Shown: piece after piece, positions 20,825 through 31,083 of the stretch
How the letters are laid out: every line of letters starts with the position of its first letter
Numbering within the stretch: the first letter of the stretch is position 1
Source: Sabellastarte sp. h YS-2021
Taxonomy: Eukaryota > Annelida > Polychaeta > Sabellida > Sabellidae
Length of the DNA stretch: 64,000 nucleotides
Direction: 5' to 3'
Assembly: GCA_964017235.1 (NCBI GenBank)
Contig: OZ024927.1
Coordinates: forward strand, 25,563,160 to 25,627,159
Notes under the pieces: generated by a model
What the model saw: only the letters and a program-made list of their open reading frames with translations
The model's database searches: none
Told to the model about the DNA's origin: nothing
Program-made: the position numbers and the translations under genes

Positions 20825-21640
20825 ATCAGATATGAAGGATCAAAGGCCAAATCCAGGTCACACCATGATGTTGCACACCTATAACCCTTGACCAATGTCC
20901 CTACCAAATATCAACTTCCTACACCTTATGATTTCCAAAATATAGCCCAGACAGGGCATTATAGGTCAAGGTCACTACGACAAGGTCACAGGTCAAATCA
21001 AGGTCACACCATGACGTTTTACATCTACACACCCTAGCCAATGTCCCTACTCAGTCTCAACTTCCTACACCTTACAGTTCCCGAGATATACCCCAGACAA
21101 GATTTTATAGGTCACGGTCACTACGGCAACGTCAAAGGTCAAATCAAGGTCACGCCATGATGTTGTATACCTACACCCCCTAACCAATGTCCCTACCAAG
21201 TATCAACTTCCTAGGCCTTACAGTTGCCGAGACATAGCCTGGACAAGATTTTATAGGTCGAGGTCACTACGGCAAGGTCAAAGGTCAAATCAAGGTCAGA
21301 CCATAACGTGGCACACCTACACCCCCTAACCAATATCCCTACCAAGTATCAACTTCCTACACCTTACGGTTTCCCAGATATAGCCCGGACAAGATTTTAG
21401 AGGTCAAGGTCACTACGGCAAGGTCAAAGGTCAAATCAAGGTCAGACCATGACATTGCACACCTACACCCCCTAACCAATGTCCCTACCACGTATCAACT
21501 TCCTACACCTTACGGTTTCCAAGATATAGCCCGGACAAGATTTTTCCCACTGCCCGCCCGTCCGACCACCCACCCATCAGGACACCATGGGTAAAAACAA
21601 TACCCTCACAGCCCTTAAGGGCTGTGCGGTAACAACTTAG
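20825..21640 (+). repeat. 145-bp tandem array ending in a perfect hairpin (element H5)
   Basis: About five units, with ggtcaaatcaaggtca at roughly 20988, 21131, 21277 and 21424, each carrying catgatgttgcacacctaca, accaatgtccctaccaagta and tcaacttcctacaccttac. After the last unit comes a segment rich in cgcccgtccgaccacccacc, then the 20-base perfect palindrome cacagcccttaagggctgtg (21607-21626). The layout, tandem units followed by a short tail and hairpin, parallels the other elements here. The left end is not identified. Confidence 0.75.
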
Positions 21641-21895
21641 GTATTGGGGTCATTTGAGGATTAGAATAGCTTCTACTTATTTCTATCCACTCACTGCCAG
21701 TGAAGCCATACTGTTAATGCAGTGTCTTAAAACCTTATTACTGACAAGCCAGAGTTTATACTACCTAATGATAACCCTAGAATAGTGGGGTAAATAGTTT
21801 AATTGCAATTATGAAAGGGACAAGTATAAACTCCAGTAAGAACAAGTTTTTAAGATATGACAATATTATCATTTCTAAAAGTCACAGATAATTTA
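21641..21895. other. No recognisable gene
   Basis: Unique AT-rich sequence between element H5 and the H2-type fragment. Confidence 0.4.
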
Positions 21896-22090
21896 ACTAG
21901 AAAAAGGTTTTACTGACAAAAACGAAGCGGTCCTGATGAAAAAGTGTAAAGTAATCCGTAAAAGATGTCAAAATATGCATCACAGAAATAGAAAATGTGA
22001 ACTTTATTGCACCGTTTATGTCACTATATTTAATAAATTAAAGAATGACCACAGCTTGGCAGAAGAGAAGTTGTAGGTGTGAAATTTACT
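21896..22090 (+). repeat. Left-end fragment of element H2
   Basis: aactagaaaaaggttttact then gacaaaaacgaagcggtcc, followed by aaaagatgtcaaaatatgca and gtgaactttattgca, aligns with 19025-19150 and 31085-31210 and then diverges. Confidence 0.75.
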
Positions 22091-22137
22091 TCTCGAAAGA
22101 ATGTATGTCCTACGTTCTTTGGGAATGTTCTCAGAGA

Positions 22138-22235
22138 ATCCGGGACAATTGGCCGGTGGACAACTGGCCGGTGGACAATTGGGCTGGTGGACATTTGGCC
22201 AGTGACTTTTTTGAGGGGTAGGACAATTGGCCAGT
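22138..22235 (+). repeat. Short tandem repeat of about 14 bp
   Basis: Imperfect copies of acaattggccggtgg, repeated about five times with some spacing. Confidence 0.8.
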
Positions 22236-22261
22236 GACTTTTTAGATGTTGTTTTAATATT

Positions 22262-22625
22262 GTGTCATATTGTAGTAAATGTAATATTCAAAAAAGAACC
22301 AAAAATCCTTTGATTCCTACTCAGAATTTCTAATTGCTGCTATGTTTAGTCTCTGATAACTGCTCAGGATTGCTACATTTAATGCAAAAGGCTTTAGGAT
22401 TAACAAGTTCATAAAAGAACTAAAACACCTTTGATTCTTACTCAGAATTTCTGATTGATGCTAAGTTTAGTCTTTGATAACTGCTCAGGATTGCTACACT
22501 TTGTTCAAAAGGCTTTAGGATTAACCTGTTGATAAAAGAACTAAAGCCCCTTTGATTGCTACTCAGAATTTCTAATTCATGCTATGTTTTAGTCTGTGAT
22601 AACTGCTGAACTGTTTTGATGTATT
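22262..22625 (+). repeat. 121-bp tandem repeat, three units
   Basis: Units contain aagaaccaaaaatcctttga or close variants at about 22295, 22415 and 22537, with ctactcagaatttctaatt and gataactgctcaggattgct. Non-coding. Confidence 0.85.
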
Positions 22626-22668
22626 GCTATATTATTTTTTGAGGTCTATAAAATTAAAACAAGCAATC

Positions 22669-24144
22669 AGTGCCCATGAATGGGCTCTGTGTCAGCTGAC
22701 TGTGTGTTTTGAGTTTCAGAGTAGAAGTGACAGAAGAAAAGGACACAAAAGTTGTGCACTGGAGATGGCATTCAGAAGGAAAGTAAGAAGGTAACTGTTA
22801 AGGTGTAAAAAGTAAGTTAAAAACTTATTTAAAGAAAATATTGCAAATGAAATAGTTTTCGAGTTACAACTGATTTACTCAACAGTGAGAACCTCAAAGT
22901 AGCTTTTACTCAGCTATGCAAGGAGCTACAGTTCTGCAATTATACTATTTTTAGCTGACCCAAAAGTAGGTTAATAACTTATTTAAACAAAACACTGTAA
23001 ATGAAATAGTTTTCAACTTACAACTGATTAACTGAACAGTGAAAATTTTAAAGTAGCTATTGCTCAGCTATGCCATGAGCTACAGGTCTACAATTTCACT
23101 ATGTTATAGCTGACCCATAAGTATGTGAACAACATATTTAAACAGATTACTCTAAATGCAATAGTTTTCAAGTTACATCTGATTTACTCAACAGTGAAAA
23201 AACTTGAAAGTAGCTATTGCTCAGCTATGCCATGACATACATGCAAATTCACTATGTTAAAGCTGACATACATGCAAATTCACTATGTTAAAGCTGACCC
23301 CAAAGTAGGTGAACAACATATTTAAAGAAAATACTTAAAATGCAATATTTTTAAAGTTACAACTGACTTACTCAACAGTGAGAACCTGAAAGTAGCTATT
23401 ACTCAGCTATGCCATGAGCTACAAATCTGCAATTTTACAATGTTATAGCTAATTCAAAAGATGAATAACATATTAAAACAAAATACTCTAACTGCAATAG
23501 TTTAAATGCAATAGATTAAATCAACAAAGAAAACCTCAAAGTAGCTATTGCTCAGCTATGGAATGACCTACAGGTCTGCAACTTTACCATGTTCTAGCTG
23601 ACCCAAAAGTAGGTGAACAATGTATTTAAAGAAAATACTCTGAATGCAATAGTTTTCAAGTTACAAGTGATTTATTCAACAGTAAGAACCTGAAAGTAGC
23701 TATTGCTCAGCTATGCCATGACCTACAGGTCTGCAATTTCACTTTGTTATAGCTGACCCATAAGTATGTGAACAACATATTTTAACAGATTACTCTAAAT
23801 GCAATAGTTTTTAAGTCTGCAATTTCACTATGTTATAGCTGACCCATAAGTATGTAAAGAACATATTTAAACAGATTACTCTAAATGCAATAGTTTTTAA
23901 GTTACCTCTGATTTACTCAGGAATGACCTACAGGTCTGCAACTTTACCATGTTCTAGCTGACCCAAAAGTAGGTGAAGAATGTATTTAAAGAAAATACTC
24001 TGTATGCAATAGTTTTCAAGTTAAAAGTGATTTACTCAACAGTAAGAACCTGAAAGTAGTTATTGCTCAGCTATGCCATGACCCACAGGTCTGCAATTTC
24101 ACTATGTTATAGCTAACTCAAAAGTAGGTGAATAACATATTTCA
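22669..24144 (+). mobile_element. Second copy of element H4, right end lost
   Basis: Left hairpin agtgccca / tgggctct with one mismatch (22669-22688), then ctgtgtcagctgactg and a 5' module matching 14239-14490 (gacagaagaaaaggac, aaaagttgtg, ggaaagtaagaaggtaactg). It goes straight into the 155-bp array without the 143-bp units, and is cut at 24145 by the left module of an H3-type element. Some 155-bp units are partly duplicated, for example catgcaaattcactatgtta appears twice near 23250. Confidence 0.65.
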
Positions 24145-24627
24145 AGACAAGACCACTGCCGCGGTATGAATCTCCCGCCGAGCATTACAGGGGAAGAAAT
24201 ACCTTTTCCGAGATATTCACAATTTTTCATTTTCCGCTAAAATCCAAGATGGCCGCCAAAAGTGGCGAAAATGGAAATTTGCCCCCTTTGCATAGGACAC
24301 TCCTGTACTACCCTGCGGGTCAAAAATATGCACGAAATCGCTTTTCGAGATAGTCACACTTTTTCATTTTCCGCTAAAATCCAAGATGGCCGCCAAAAGT
24401 GGTGAAACTTGAAATTTACCCCCTTTGTATAGGATACTTCTGTACTACCCTGCAGGTCAAAAATTTGCTCGAAATCAAACTATCTATTACGGTTTTCAAG
24501 ATGTTCACACTTTTTCATTTTTCGCTAAAATCCAAGATGGCCGCCAAAAATGGCAAAAATTGAAATTTTTCTCCTCTGCATACGACACTCTACTACTATG
24601 CGGGTCAAAAATTCGCTCGTAAAAAGG
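24145..24627 (+). mobile_element. Partial H3-type element: left module plus three 150-bp units
   Basis: caagaccactgccgcggta, tctcccgccgagcatta and gaagaaatac mark the left module (24150-24215). Three units follow with caagatggccgcc at 24245, 24382 and 24533, and with cctgcgggtcaaaaat and cgaaatcgct. The array stops where LINE sequence begins, with no 3' hairpin, so the right part is missing. Confidence 0.6.
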
Positions 24628-25198
24628 GCTGGTTTAACCTGCTATTGCATGATACTGATTTCTCTTATCTCCCTACTTTAGGAAGTCAATGGTGCATATC
24701 TGTTGCAAACAAGCTTAATCCTTTCTGGAAAATGGTATTTGTATATTATAATAGTAATAATAATAATAATAGTAGGATTTATATAGCACAAAATTGATAC
24801 AAATCTTCTAATGCGCTTGAGTCCAAGAAGGGAGAGTCCAGGGACAGGCATGGGTCGACATCTAAAAAGCGCCCGCCAGGGTATAACTAAGGTGGTGGGT
24901 ATGCCAGCCTAAACAAGTAGGTCTTTAGCTGGCTTCTGAAACCATCTATCTATTATAACAAATTTTGTCAACAAATAAGGATTAAAACACACCTTGATGT
25001 GCTAAGCTCAAGTATCTGGTTAAATGCACATTTGGGATCAGAAAAAATATATTATGTTAATTGGTACAAGAGTGGGATACATGTCGTTGGAGATATTGTA
25101 AATCCTCAAGGTCACATCCTGACCCTTGAAGAAATAAAGACAAAATTTGGCTTGAGAACAAATTATCTGAACTATTTTACTGTGAGAAGCCTGGTAAA
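24628..25198 (+). pseudogene. L1-like LINE ORF2 C-terminal fragment, first part
   Basis: The plus strand encodes TLGSQWCISVANKLNPFWK and MVFVYYN, an insertion, then NKFCQQIRIKTHLDVLSSSI, WLNAHLGSEKIYYVNWYKSG, IHVVGDIVNPQGHILTLEEI and YLNYFTVRSLVNK. This is the region after the RT in L1-like ORF2, comparable to residues about 960-1070 of the protein at 7067-10903. It is interrupted by a 199-bp SINE-like insertion and then by the 5.3-kb H3 element, and resumes at 30481. Upstream parts are absent. Not functional. Confidence 0.75.
24752..24950 (+). mobile_element. Short insertion with 8-bp target duplication inside the LINE fragment
   Basis: tattataa at 24744-24751 and 24951-24958 flanks a 199-bp insertion starting with an AAT-type microsatellite and then tttatatagcacaaaattga and tctaatgcgcttgagtcc. 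Removing it restores the LINE reading frame exactly (VYYNKFCQQ). The tttatatagc...atgcgct head recurs in many animal short elements. Family not determined. Confidence 0.75.
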
Positions 25199-25259
25199 CA
25201 AGACCACTGCCGCGGTATGTATCTCCCGCCGAGTACCGCAGGGGAAGAAATACTACATT

Positions 25260-25915
25260 GAAATTTTTCCCCTTTGCATAGGACACTGTTGTACCATCCT
25301 GCAGGTCGAAAATTCGCTTGAAACCGCTCTATCTGTTATGCTTTTCGAGATATTGACACTTTTCCATTTTCAGCAAAAATCCAAGATGGCCGCCGAAAGT
25401 GACGAAAAATGAAATTTTTCCCCTTTGGACAGGACACTCTTGTATCACCCTGCGGGTCAAAAAATCGCTCGAAATCGCTCGATCTGTTACGGTTTTCGAG
25501 ATATTGACACTTTTTCATTTTCCGCAAAAATGTAAGATGGCCGCCAAAAGTGGCGAAAATTGAAATTTTCCCCCTTTGCACAGGAGACTCTTGTACCACC
25601 CTGCAGGTCAAAAATTTGCTCGAAATCGCTCTATCTCTTACGGTTTTCGAGATATTGACACTTTTCTATTTTCCGCAAAAATCCAAAAAGGCCGCCAAAA
25701 GTGGCGAAAATTGATATTTTACCCCTTTGCACAGGACATTCTTGTACTACCTTGCAGGTCAAAAGTTCGCTCGAAATTGCTCTATCTCTTATGGTTTTCG
25801 AGATATTCACACTTTTTCATTTTTTTCCGCTAAAATCCAAGATGGCCGCCAAAAGTGGTGAAAATTGAAATCTTTCCCCTTTGCATAGGACACTTTTGTA
25901 CTACCCTGAAGGTCT
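25260..25915 (+). repeat. 150-bp satellite array with aagatggccgcc box
   Basis: Units carry caagatggccgcc or a variant at 25382, 25532, 25683 and 25838, followed by aaaagtggcgaaaattgaaa, cccctttgcacaggacactc and ggtcaaaaattcgctcgaaa, then gttacggttttcgagatatt. Related to, but distinct from, the 166-bp array at 4.4-5.4 kb, sharing the cgaaatcgctctatct and ggttttcgagatat segments. Confidence 0.88.
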
Positions 25916-26164
25916 AAATGCAATAGTTTTCAAGTTACAAGTGATTTCACTCATGATGGAAGTTAGTGAAAAATCCAAAAGTAGCTATTACTCACTTATC
26001 TATTGAGATAGACACCCAAGTTACTCACCATGTTGTTGCTGTGGGAAAAAGTAGGTGAATAACATATTTTAACAAAATGCTCTAAATACAATACTTTTCA
26101 AGTTATAATCGATTTAGTGCATGATTTCATTAATTTTAATGCATTAAAAATTATTTTAATAATT

Positions 26165-28287
26165 CATAAAAAAACTTTAGCATGTGAAATATCTCCAAAA
26201 TGTAGGTGAATGAGTTATTTGAGAAATACTGGCTATCTGCAATACTTTTTGTGATAATAGGCAATTACTCATTTTGAGTAGGTGAGTAATTAGATATGGA
26301 TCTGAAAATTCACTAATTGAAAGTTCTCCCAAAATATAGGTGAAGTGAGTTATTTGAAAAATACTGGCTATCTGCAATACTTTTACAGATAATTCGCATT
26401 TACTCATTTTGAGTAGGTGAGTAATTACCTACAGGTTTGGAACTTCACCATGTGAAAGCTCTTCCAAAAGTAGATGAATGAGTTATTTGATAAAAATTGG
26501 GTACCCACAATACTTTTAGAGATAATTAGCATTTACTCATTTTGAGTAGGTGAGTAATTACCTACAGGTTTGGAACTTCACCATGTGACAGCTCTTCCAA
26601 AAGTAGATGAATGAGTTATTTGAGAAAAATTGACTATCTGCAATACTTTCAGAGATAATTCGCATTTACTCATTTTGAGTAGGTGAATAATTAGCTACAG
26701 GTCTGAAACTTCACCAAGTGAAAGGTCTCCCAAAAGTAGGTGAAGGAGTTATTTGACAAAACTTGGCTATCTGCAATTCTTTTAGAGATAATTTGCATTT
26801 ACTCATTTTCAGTAGGTGAGTAATTACCTACGGGTCTGAAACTTCACCAAGTGAAAGCTCTTCCAAAAGTAGATGAATGAGTTATTTGAGAAAAATTGGC
26901 TATCTGCAATACTTTTAGAGATAATTAGCATTTACTCATTTTGAGTAGGTGAGTAATTAGCTACAGGCGTGAAACTTTACCAAGTGAAAGCTCTCCCAAA
27001 AGTAGATGAATGACTTATTTGAGAAAAATTGGGTATCTGCAATTCTTTTAGAGATAATTCGCATTTACTCATTTTGAGTAGGTGAGTAATTACCTACGGG
27101 TCTGAAACTTCACCAAGTGAAAGCTCTCCCAAAAGTAGATGAATGAGTTATTTGAGAAAAATTGGCTATCTGCAATACTTTTAGAGATAATTCGCATTTA
27201 CTCATTTTGAGTAGGCGAGTAATTAGCTATGGGTCTGAAACTTCACCATGTGAAAGCTCTTCCAAAAGTAAGTGAATGACTTATTTGAGAAAAAATGGCT
27301 ATCTGCAATACTTTTAGAGATATTTAACATTTACTCATTTTGAGTAGGTGAGAAATTAGCTACAGGTCTCACACTTCACCAAGTGAAAGCTCTTCCAAAA
27401 GTAGATGAATGAGTTATTTGAGAAAAATTGGCTATCTGCAATACTTTTAGAGATAATTAGCATTTACTCATTTTGAGTAGGTGAGTAATTAGCTACGGGT
27501 CTGAAACTTCACCAAGTGAAAGCTCTTCCAAAAGTAGGTGAATGAGTTATTTGAGAAAAATTGGCTATCTGCAATACTTTTAGAGAGAATTCGCATTTAC
27601 TCATTTTGAGTAGGCGGGTAATTAGCTATGGGTCTGAAACTTCACCATGTGAAAGCTCTTCCAAAAGTAAATGAATGAGTTATTTGAGAAAAATTGGCTA
27701 TCTGCAATACTTTTAGAGAGAATTCGCATTTACTCATTTTGAGTAGGCGGGTAATTAGCTATGGGTCTGAAACTTCACCATGTGAAAGCTCTTCCAAAAG
27801 TAAATGAATGAGTTATTTGAGAAAAATTGGTTATCTGCAATACTTTTCGAGATATTTAGCATTTACTCATTCTGAGTAGGTGAGAAATTAGCTACAGGTC
27901 TGACACTTCACCAAGTGAAAGCTCTCGCAAAAGTAGGTGAATGAGTTATTTGAGAAAAATTGGCTATCTTCTATACTTTTAGAGATAATTTGCATTTACT
28001 CATTTTGAGTAGGTGAGAAATTAGCTAGGGGTCTGAAACCTCACTAAGTGAAAGCTCTTCCAAAAGTATATGAATGAGTTATTTGAGAAAAATTGGCTAT
28101 CTGCAATACTTTTAGACATAATTAGCATTTACTCATTTTGAGTAGGTGAGTAACTAGCTACGCGTCTGAAACTTAACCAAGTGAAAGCTCTCCCAAAAGT
28201 AGGTGAATGAGTTATTTGAGAAAAATTGGCTACCTGCAATACTTTTAGAGATAATTCGCATTTACTCATTTTGAGGAGGTGAGTAAG
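26165..28287 (+). repeat. Second 133-bp satellite array
   Basis: About sixteen units of the family seen at 1.8-4.4 kb: atttactcattttgagtagg, gagtaattagctacgggtct, gaaacttcaccaagtgaaag, tctcccaaaagtagatgaat, ttatttgagaaaaattggct and atctgcaatacttttagaga. The units are on average less alike than in the first array and contain more variants in the agtaggtgaat block. Confidence 0.9.
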
Positions 28288-30300
28288 TAGGCCAAAGTTC
28301 ACCAAACCATTTTCCCCTTAGCATAGGATACTCTAGTACTACCCTGTGGTTCAAAAATTTCCTCGAAATTTCTCTATCTCTTACAGTTTGAGAGATATTT
28401 CTGATTTTTCACATTTTTACTAAAAGTAGCAATAAAGTAGCCATTACTCACTTGTACATTGAGCAACAGTTGTGAAACTTAAATATATTACAGTTCACAA
28501 AAAAGTACATGAACAACATATTTGAGAGAAATTGTGTAGCTGCAATACTTTTGAAGATATAAGCAATTTACTCATTATGGTTATCATTAAAAATTGAAAA
28601 AGTAGCTATTACTCACTTAGCTATGGAGATACACTTCCAAATTACTGACCATGTTGTAGCTGTGGAGAAAGTAGCTGAACATCATATTGGAACAAAATTG
28701 TGTAGCTGCAATACTTTTGAAGATATAAGCCATTTACTCATTGACAGTTAAAAGTCATATAATTATATTAGGTAAAAGCGCTATTACTCACTCAAAAGTA
28801 GGCCAAAGTTCACCAAACCTTTCCCCCCTTATCAATAGGATACTCTAGTACTACCCTGTGGGTCAAAAATTTGTTCGAAATTGCTCTATATCTTACGGTT
28901 TGAGAGATATTTCTGATTTTTCACATTTTCACTAAAAGTAGCAATAAAGTAGCCATTACTCACTTGTACATCGAGCAACAGTTGTGAAACTTAAATATGT
29001 TACAGTTCACAAAAAAGTACATGAACAACATATTTGAGAGAAATTGTGTAGCTGCAATACTTTTGAAGATATAAGCCATTCACTCATTATGGTTATCATT
29101 AAAAATTGAAAAAGTAGCTATTACTCACTTAGCTATGGAGATACACTTCCAAATTACTGACCATGTTGTAGCTGTTGAGAAAGTAGCTGAACATCATACT
29201 GGAACAAAATTGTGTAGCTGCAATACTTATGAAGATATAAGCCATTTACTCATTGACAGTTATAAGTCATATAATTATATTAGGTAAAAGCGCTATTACT
29301 CACTCAAAAGTAGGCCAAAGTTCACCAAACTTTTTCCCCCTTAGCAATAGGATACTCTAGTACTACCCTGTGGGTCAAAAATTTGCTCGAAATTGCTCCA
29401 TTACTTTACAGTTTGAGAGATATTTCTGATTTTTCACATTTTTACTAAAAGTAGCAATAAAGTAGCCATTACTCACTTGTACATTGAGCAACAGTTGTGA
29501 AACTTAAATATGTTACAGTTCACAAAAAAGTACATGAACAACATATTTGAGAGAAATTGTGTAGCTGCAATACTTTTGAAGATATAAGCAATTTACTCAT
29601 TATGGTTATCATTAAAAATTGAAAAAGTAGCTATTACTCACTTAGCTATAGAGATACACTTCCAAACTACTGGCCATGTTGTAGCAGTGAAGAAAGTAGC
29701 TGAACAACATATTGGAACAAAATTGTGTAGCTGCAATACTTTTGAAGATATAAGCCATTTACTCATTATGGTTATCATTAAAAACTGAAAAAGTAGCTAT
29801 TACTCACTTAGCTACAGAGATACACTTCAAAACTACTGACCATGTTGTAGCAGAGGAGAAAGTAGCCGAACAACATATTGGAACAAAATTGTGTAGCTGC
29901 AATACTTTTGAAGATATAAGCCATTTACTCATTGTGGTTATCATTAAAAATTGAAAAAGTAGCTATTACTCACTTAGCTATGGAGATACACTTGCAAACT
30001 ACTGACCATGTTGTAGCTGTGGAGAAAGTAGCTGAACAACATATTAGAACAAAATTGTGTAGCTGCAATACTTTTGAAGATATAAGCCATTTACTCATTA
30101 TGGTTATAATTAAAAATTGACAAAGTAGCTATTACTCACTTAGCTATGGAGATACACTTCCAAACTACTGACCATGTTGTAGCTGTGGAGAAAGTAGCTG
30201 AACAACATATTAGAACAAAATACTGTAAATGCAATAGTTTCAGAGTTATAAGCCGTATAATTATATTAGCTAAAATAGCTATTACTCACTCAAAAGTAGG
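28288..30300 (+). repeat. Higher-order repeat of 511 bp made of 166-170 bp monomers
   Basis: The marker taggccaaagttcaccaaac occurs at 28288, 28799, 29311 and 30297: two complete 511-512 bp units and one enlarged to 986 bp. Within the last unit, gaagatataagc recurs exactly every 166 bp (29578, 29744, 29910, 30076), so the extra length is due to about three added copies of one internal monomer. The monomer reads ccatttactcattatggtta, tcattaaaaattgaaaaagt, agctattactcacttagcta and accatgttgtagctgtggag. The open frames at 29932 and 30146 lie in this monomer and are not genes. Confidence 0.88.
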
Positions 30301-30399
30301 CCAAAGTTCACCAAACCCCAAAAATATTGAAGAGCAAAAAAATTCATTAGGACTTGTGATTTACCAAAAATGTGTAACTGTAGTAGTTTCAGAGAAAAC

Positions 30400-30440
30400 T
30401 GCGTGACACACGCACGCACGCACGTACACACGCACATGGT
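30400..30440 (+). repeat. CA/CG-rich microsatellite
   Basis: cacacgcacgcacgcacg followed by tacacacgcacatgg, just before the terminal hairpin of element H3. Confidence 0.85.
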
Positions 30441-30451
30441 GCAAATTATGA

Positions 30452-30478
30452 TCTCCCTCCGGCGAGCCGGGCGGGAGA
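30452..30478 (+). repeat. Terminal hairpin of element H3
   Basis: tctccctccgg pairs with ccgggcgggaga around cgag, with one extra base on the right arm. Followed by taaaaaatat and resumed LINE sequence. Confidence 0.65.
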
Positions 30479-30480
30479 TA

Positions 30481-31083
30481 AAAAATATATTGAAAAAACT
30501 ATACTGGGTTTAATTTTGACTTTGTAAGACCACATGTACCACTGTGTATTAGAATCCTTCTTGGATCTGGTACTGGTAATAAAAATATTTATCAAGTTCT
30601 TCAAGAAAGTTGTACCATAACATCAAAAAATGAAATAAAATGGAACACATATTTCAATGTAGAATACAGCCATAGTCTTTGGAGGAATTTCTATAAAATT
30701 TGTTTTTATTGCATTCAAGATAATAAATATATATGGTTTCAATACCGTATTTTACATAAAATACTTGGGGTCCGTGATTTATTATTTAAAACAAAAATAT
30801 CTAATACAGACAAATGTAGACTATGTGGAGAGTATTCAGAAACAATCATTCATCTCTTGGCTGACTGTTCCAAATCAGTCACTCTATGGGAAAACCTAGT
30901 ATCTTGGATTCATTTAAATAATGTTGGCAGAATTCATTTGGACAGAATAAATAAAATTTTGGGGTATGCAGATTCAGACAAAAATTTCTGGCCTTTAAAT
31001 TTTATATTAACAGTTACAAGATTCTATATTTTCATCAGTGCAAAAGACTCTAAACAACTCAACATCTATTGTTTGCAAAACTT
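30481..31083 (+). pseudogene. L1-like LINE ORF2 C-terminal fragment, second part
   Basis: Continues the fragment ending at 25198. The frame has FNFDFVRPHVPLCIRILLGS, then LWRNFYKICFYCIQDNKYIW and FQYRILHKILGVRDLLFKTK, then the Cys/His knuckle CRLCGEYSETIIHLLADC and a C-terminal stretch ILGYADSDKNFWPLNFILTV. These match the last 250 residues of the intact ORF2 at 7067-10903 in order. A TGA lies close to the junction. The fragment is cut at about 31084 by a copy of element H2, so its true end is lost. Confidence 0.78.

Larger units (their letters stand above)
25199..30480 (+). mobile_element. 5.3-kb satellite-bearing element with terminal hairpin, inserted in a LINE (element H3)
   Basis: Left end: caagaccactgccgcggta then tgtatctcccgccgag. 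Right end: a GC-rich stem at 30452-30478 (tctccctccgg / ccgggcgggaga, loop cgag) in which tctccc and ccgccgag-like bases echo the left end. LINE protein sequence stops at one border (LVNK) and continues at the other (FNFDFVRPHVPL), which shows that the whole 5.28 kb came in as one block or grew there. Contents in order: left module, about five 150-bp units, one 155-bp-type unit, about sixteen 133-bp units, a 511-bp higher-order array of 166-170 bp monomers, and a tail with a CA/CG-rich microsatellite. No protein is encoded. No target duplication is evident, as expected for Helitron-like insertion. Confidence 0.75.

Noticed and set aside
29932-30406. Two open frames encoding the repeated peptide TTDHVVAVEKVAEQHIRTK
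   Set aside because: They lie in consecutive 166-bp satellite monomers; 166 is not a multiple of three, and neighbouring monomers have stops in the same place.
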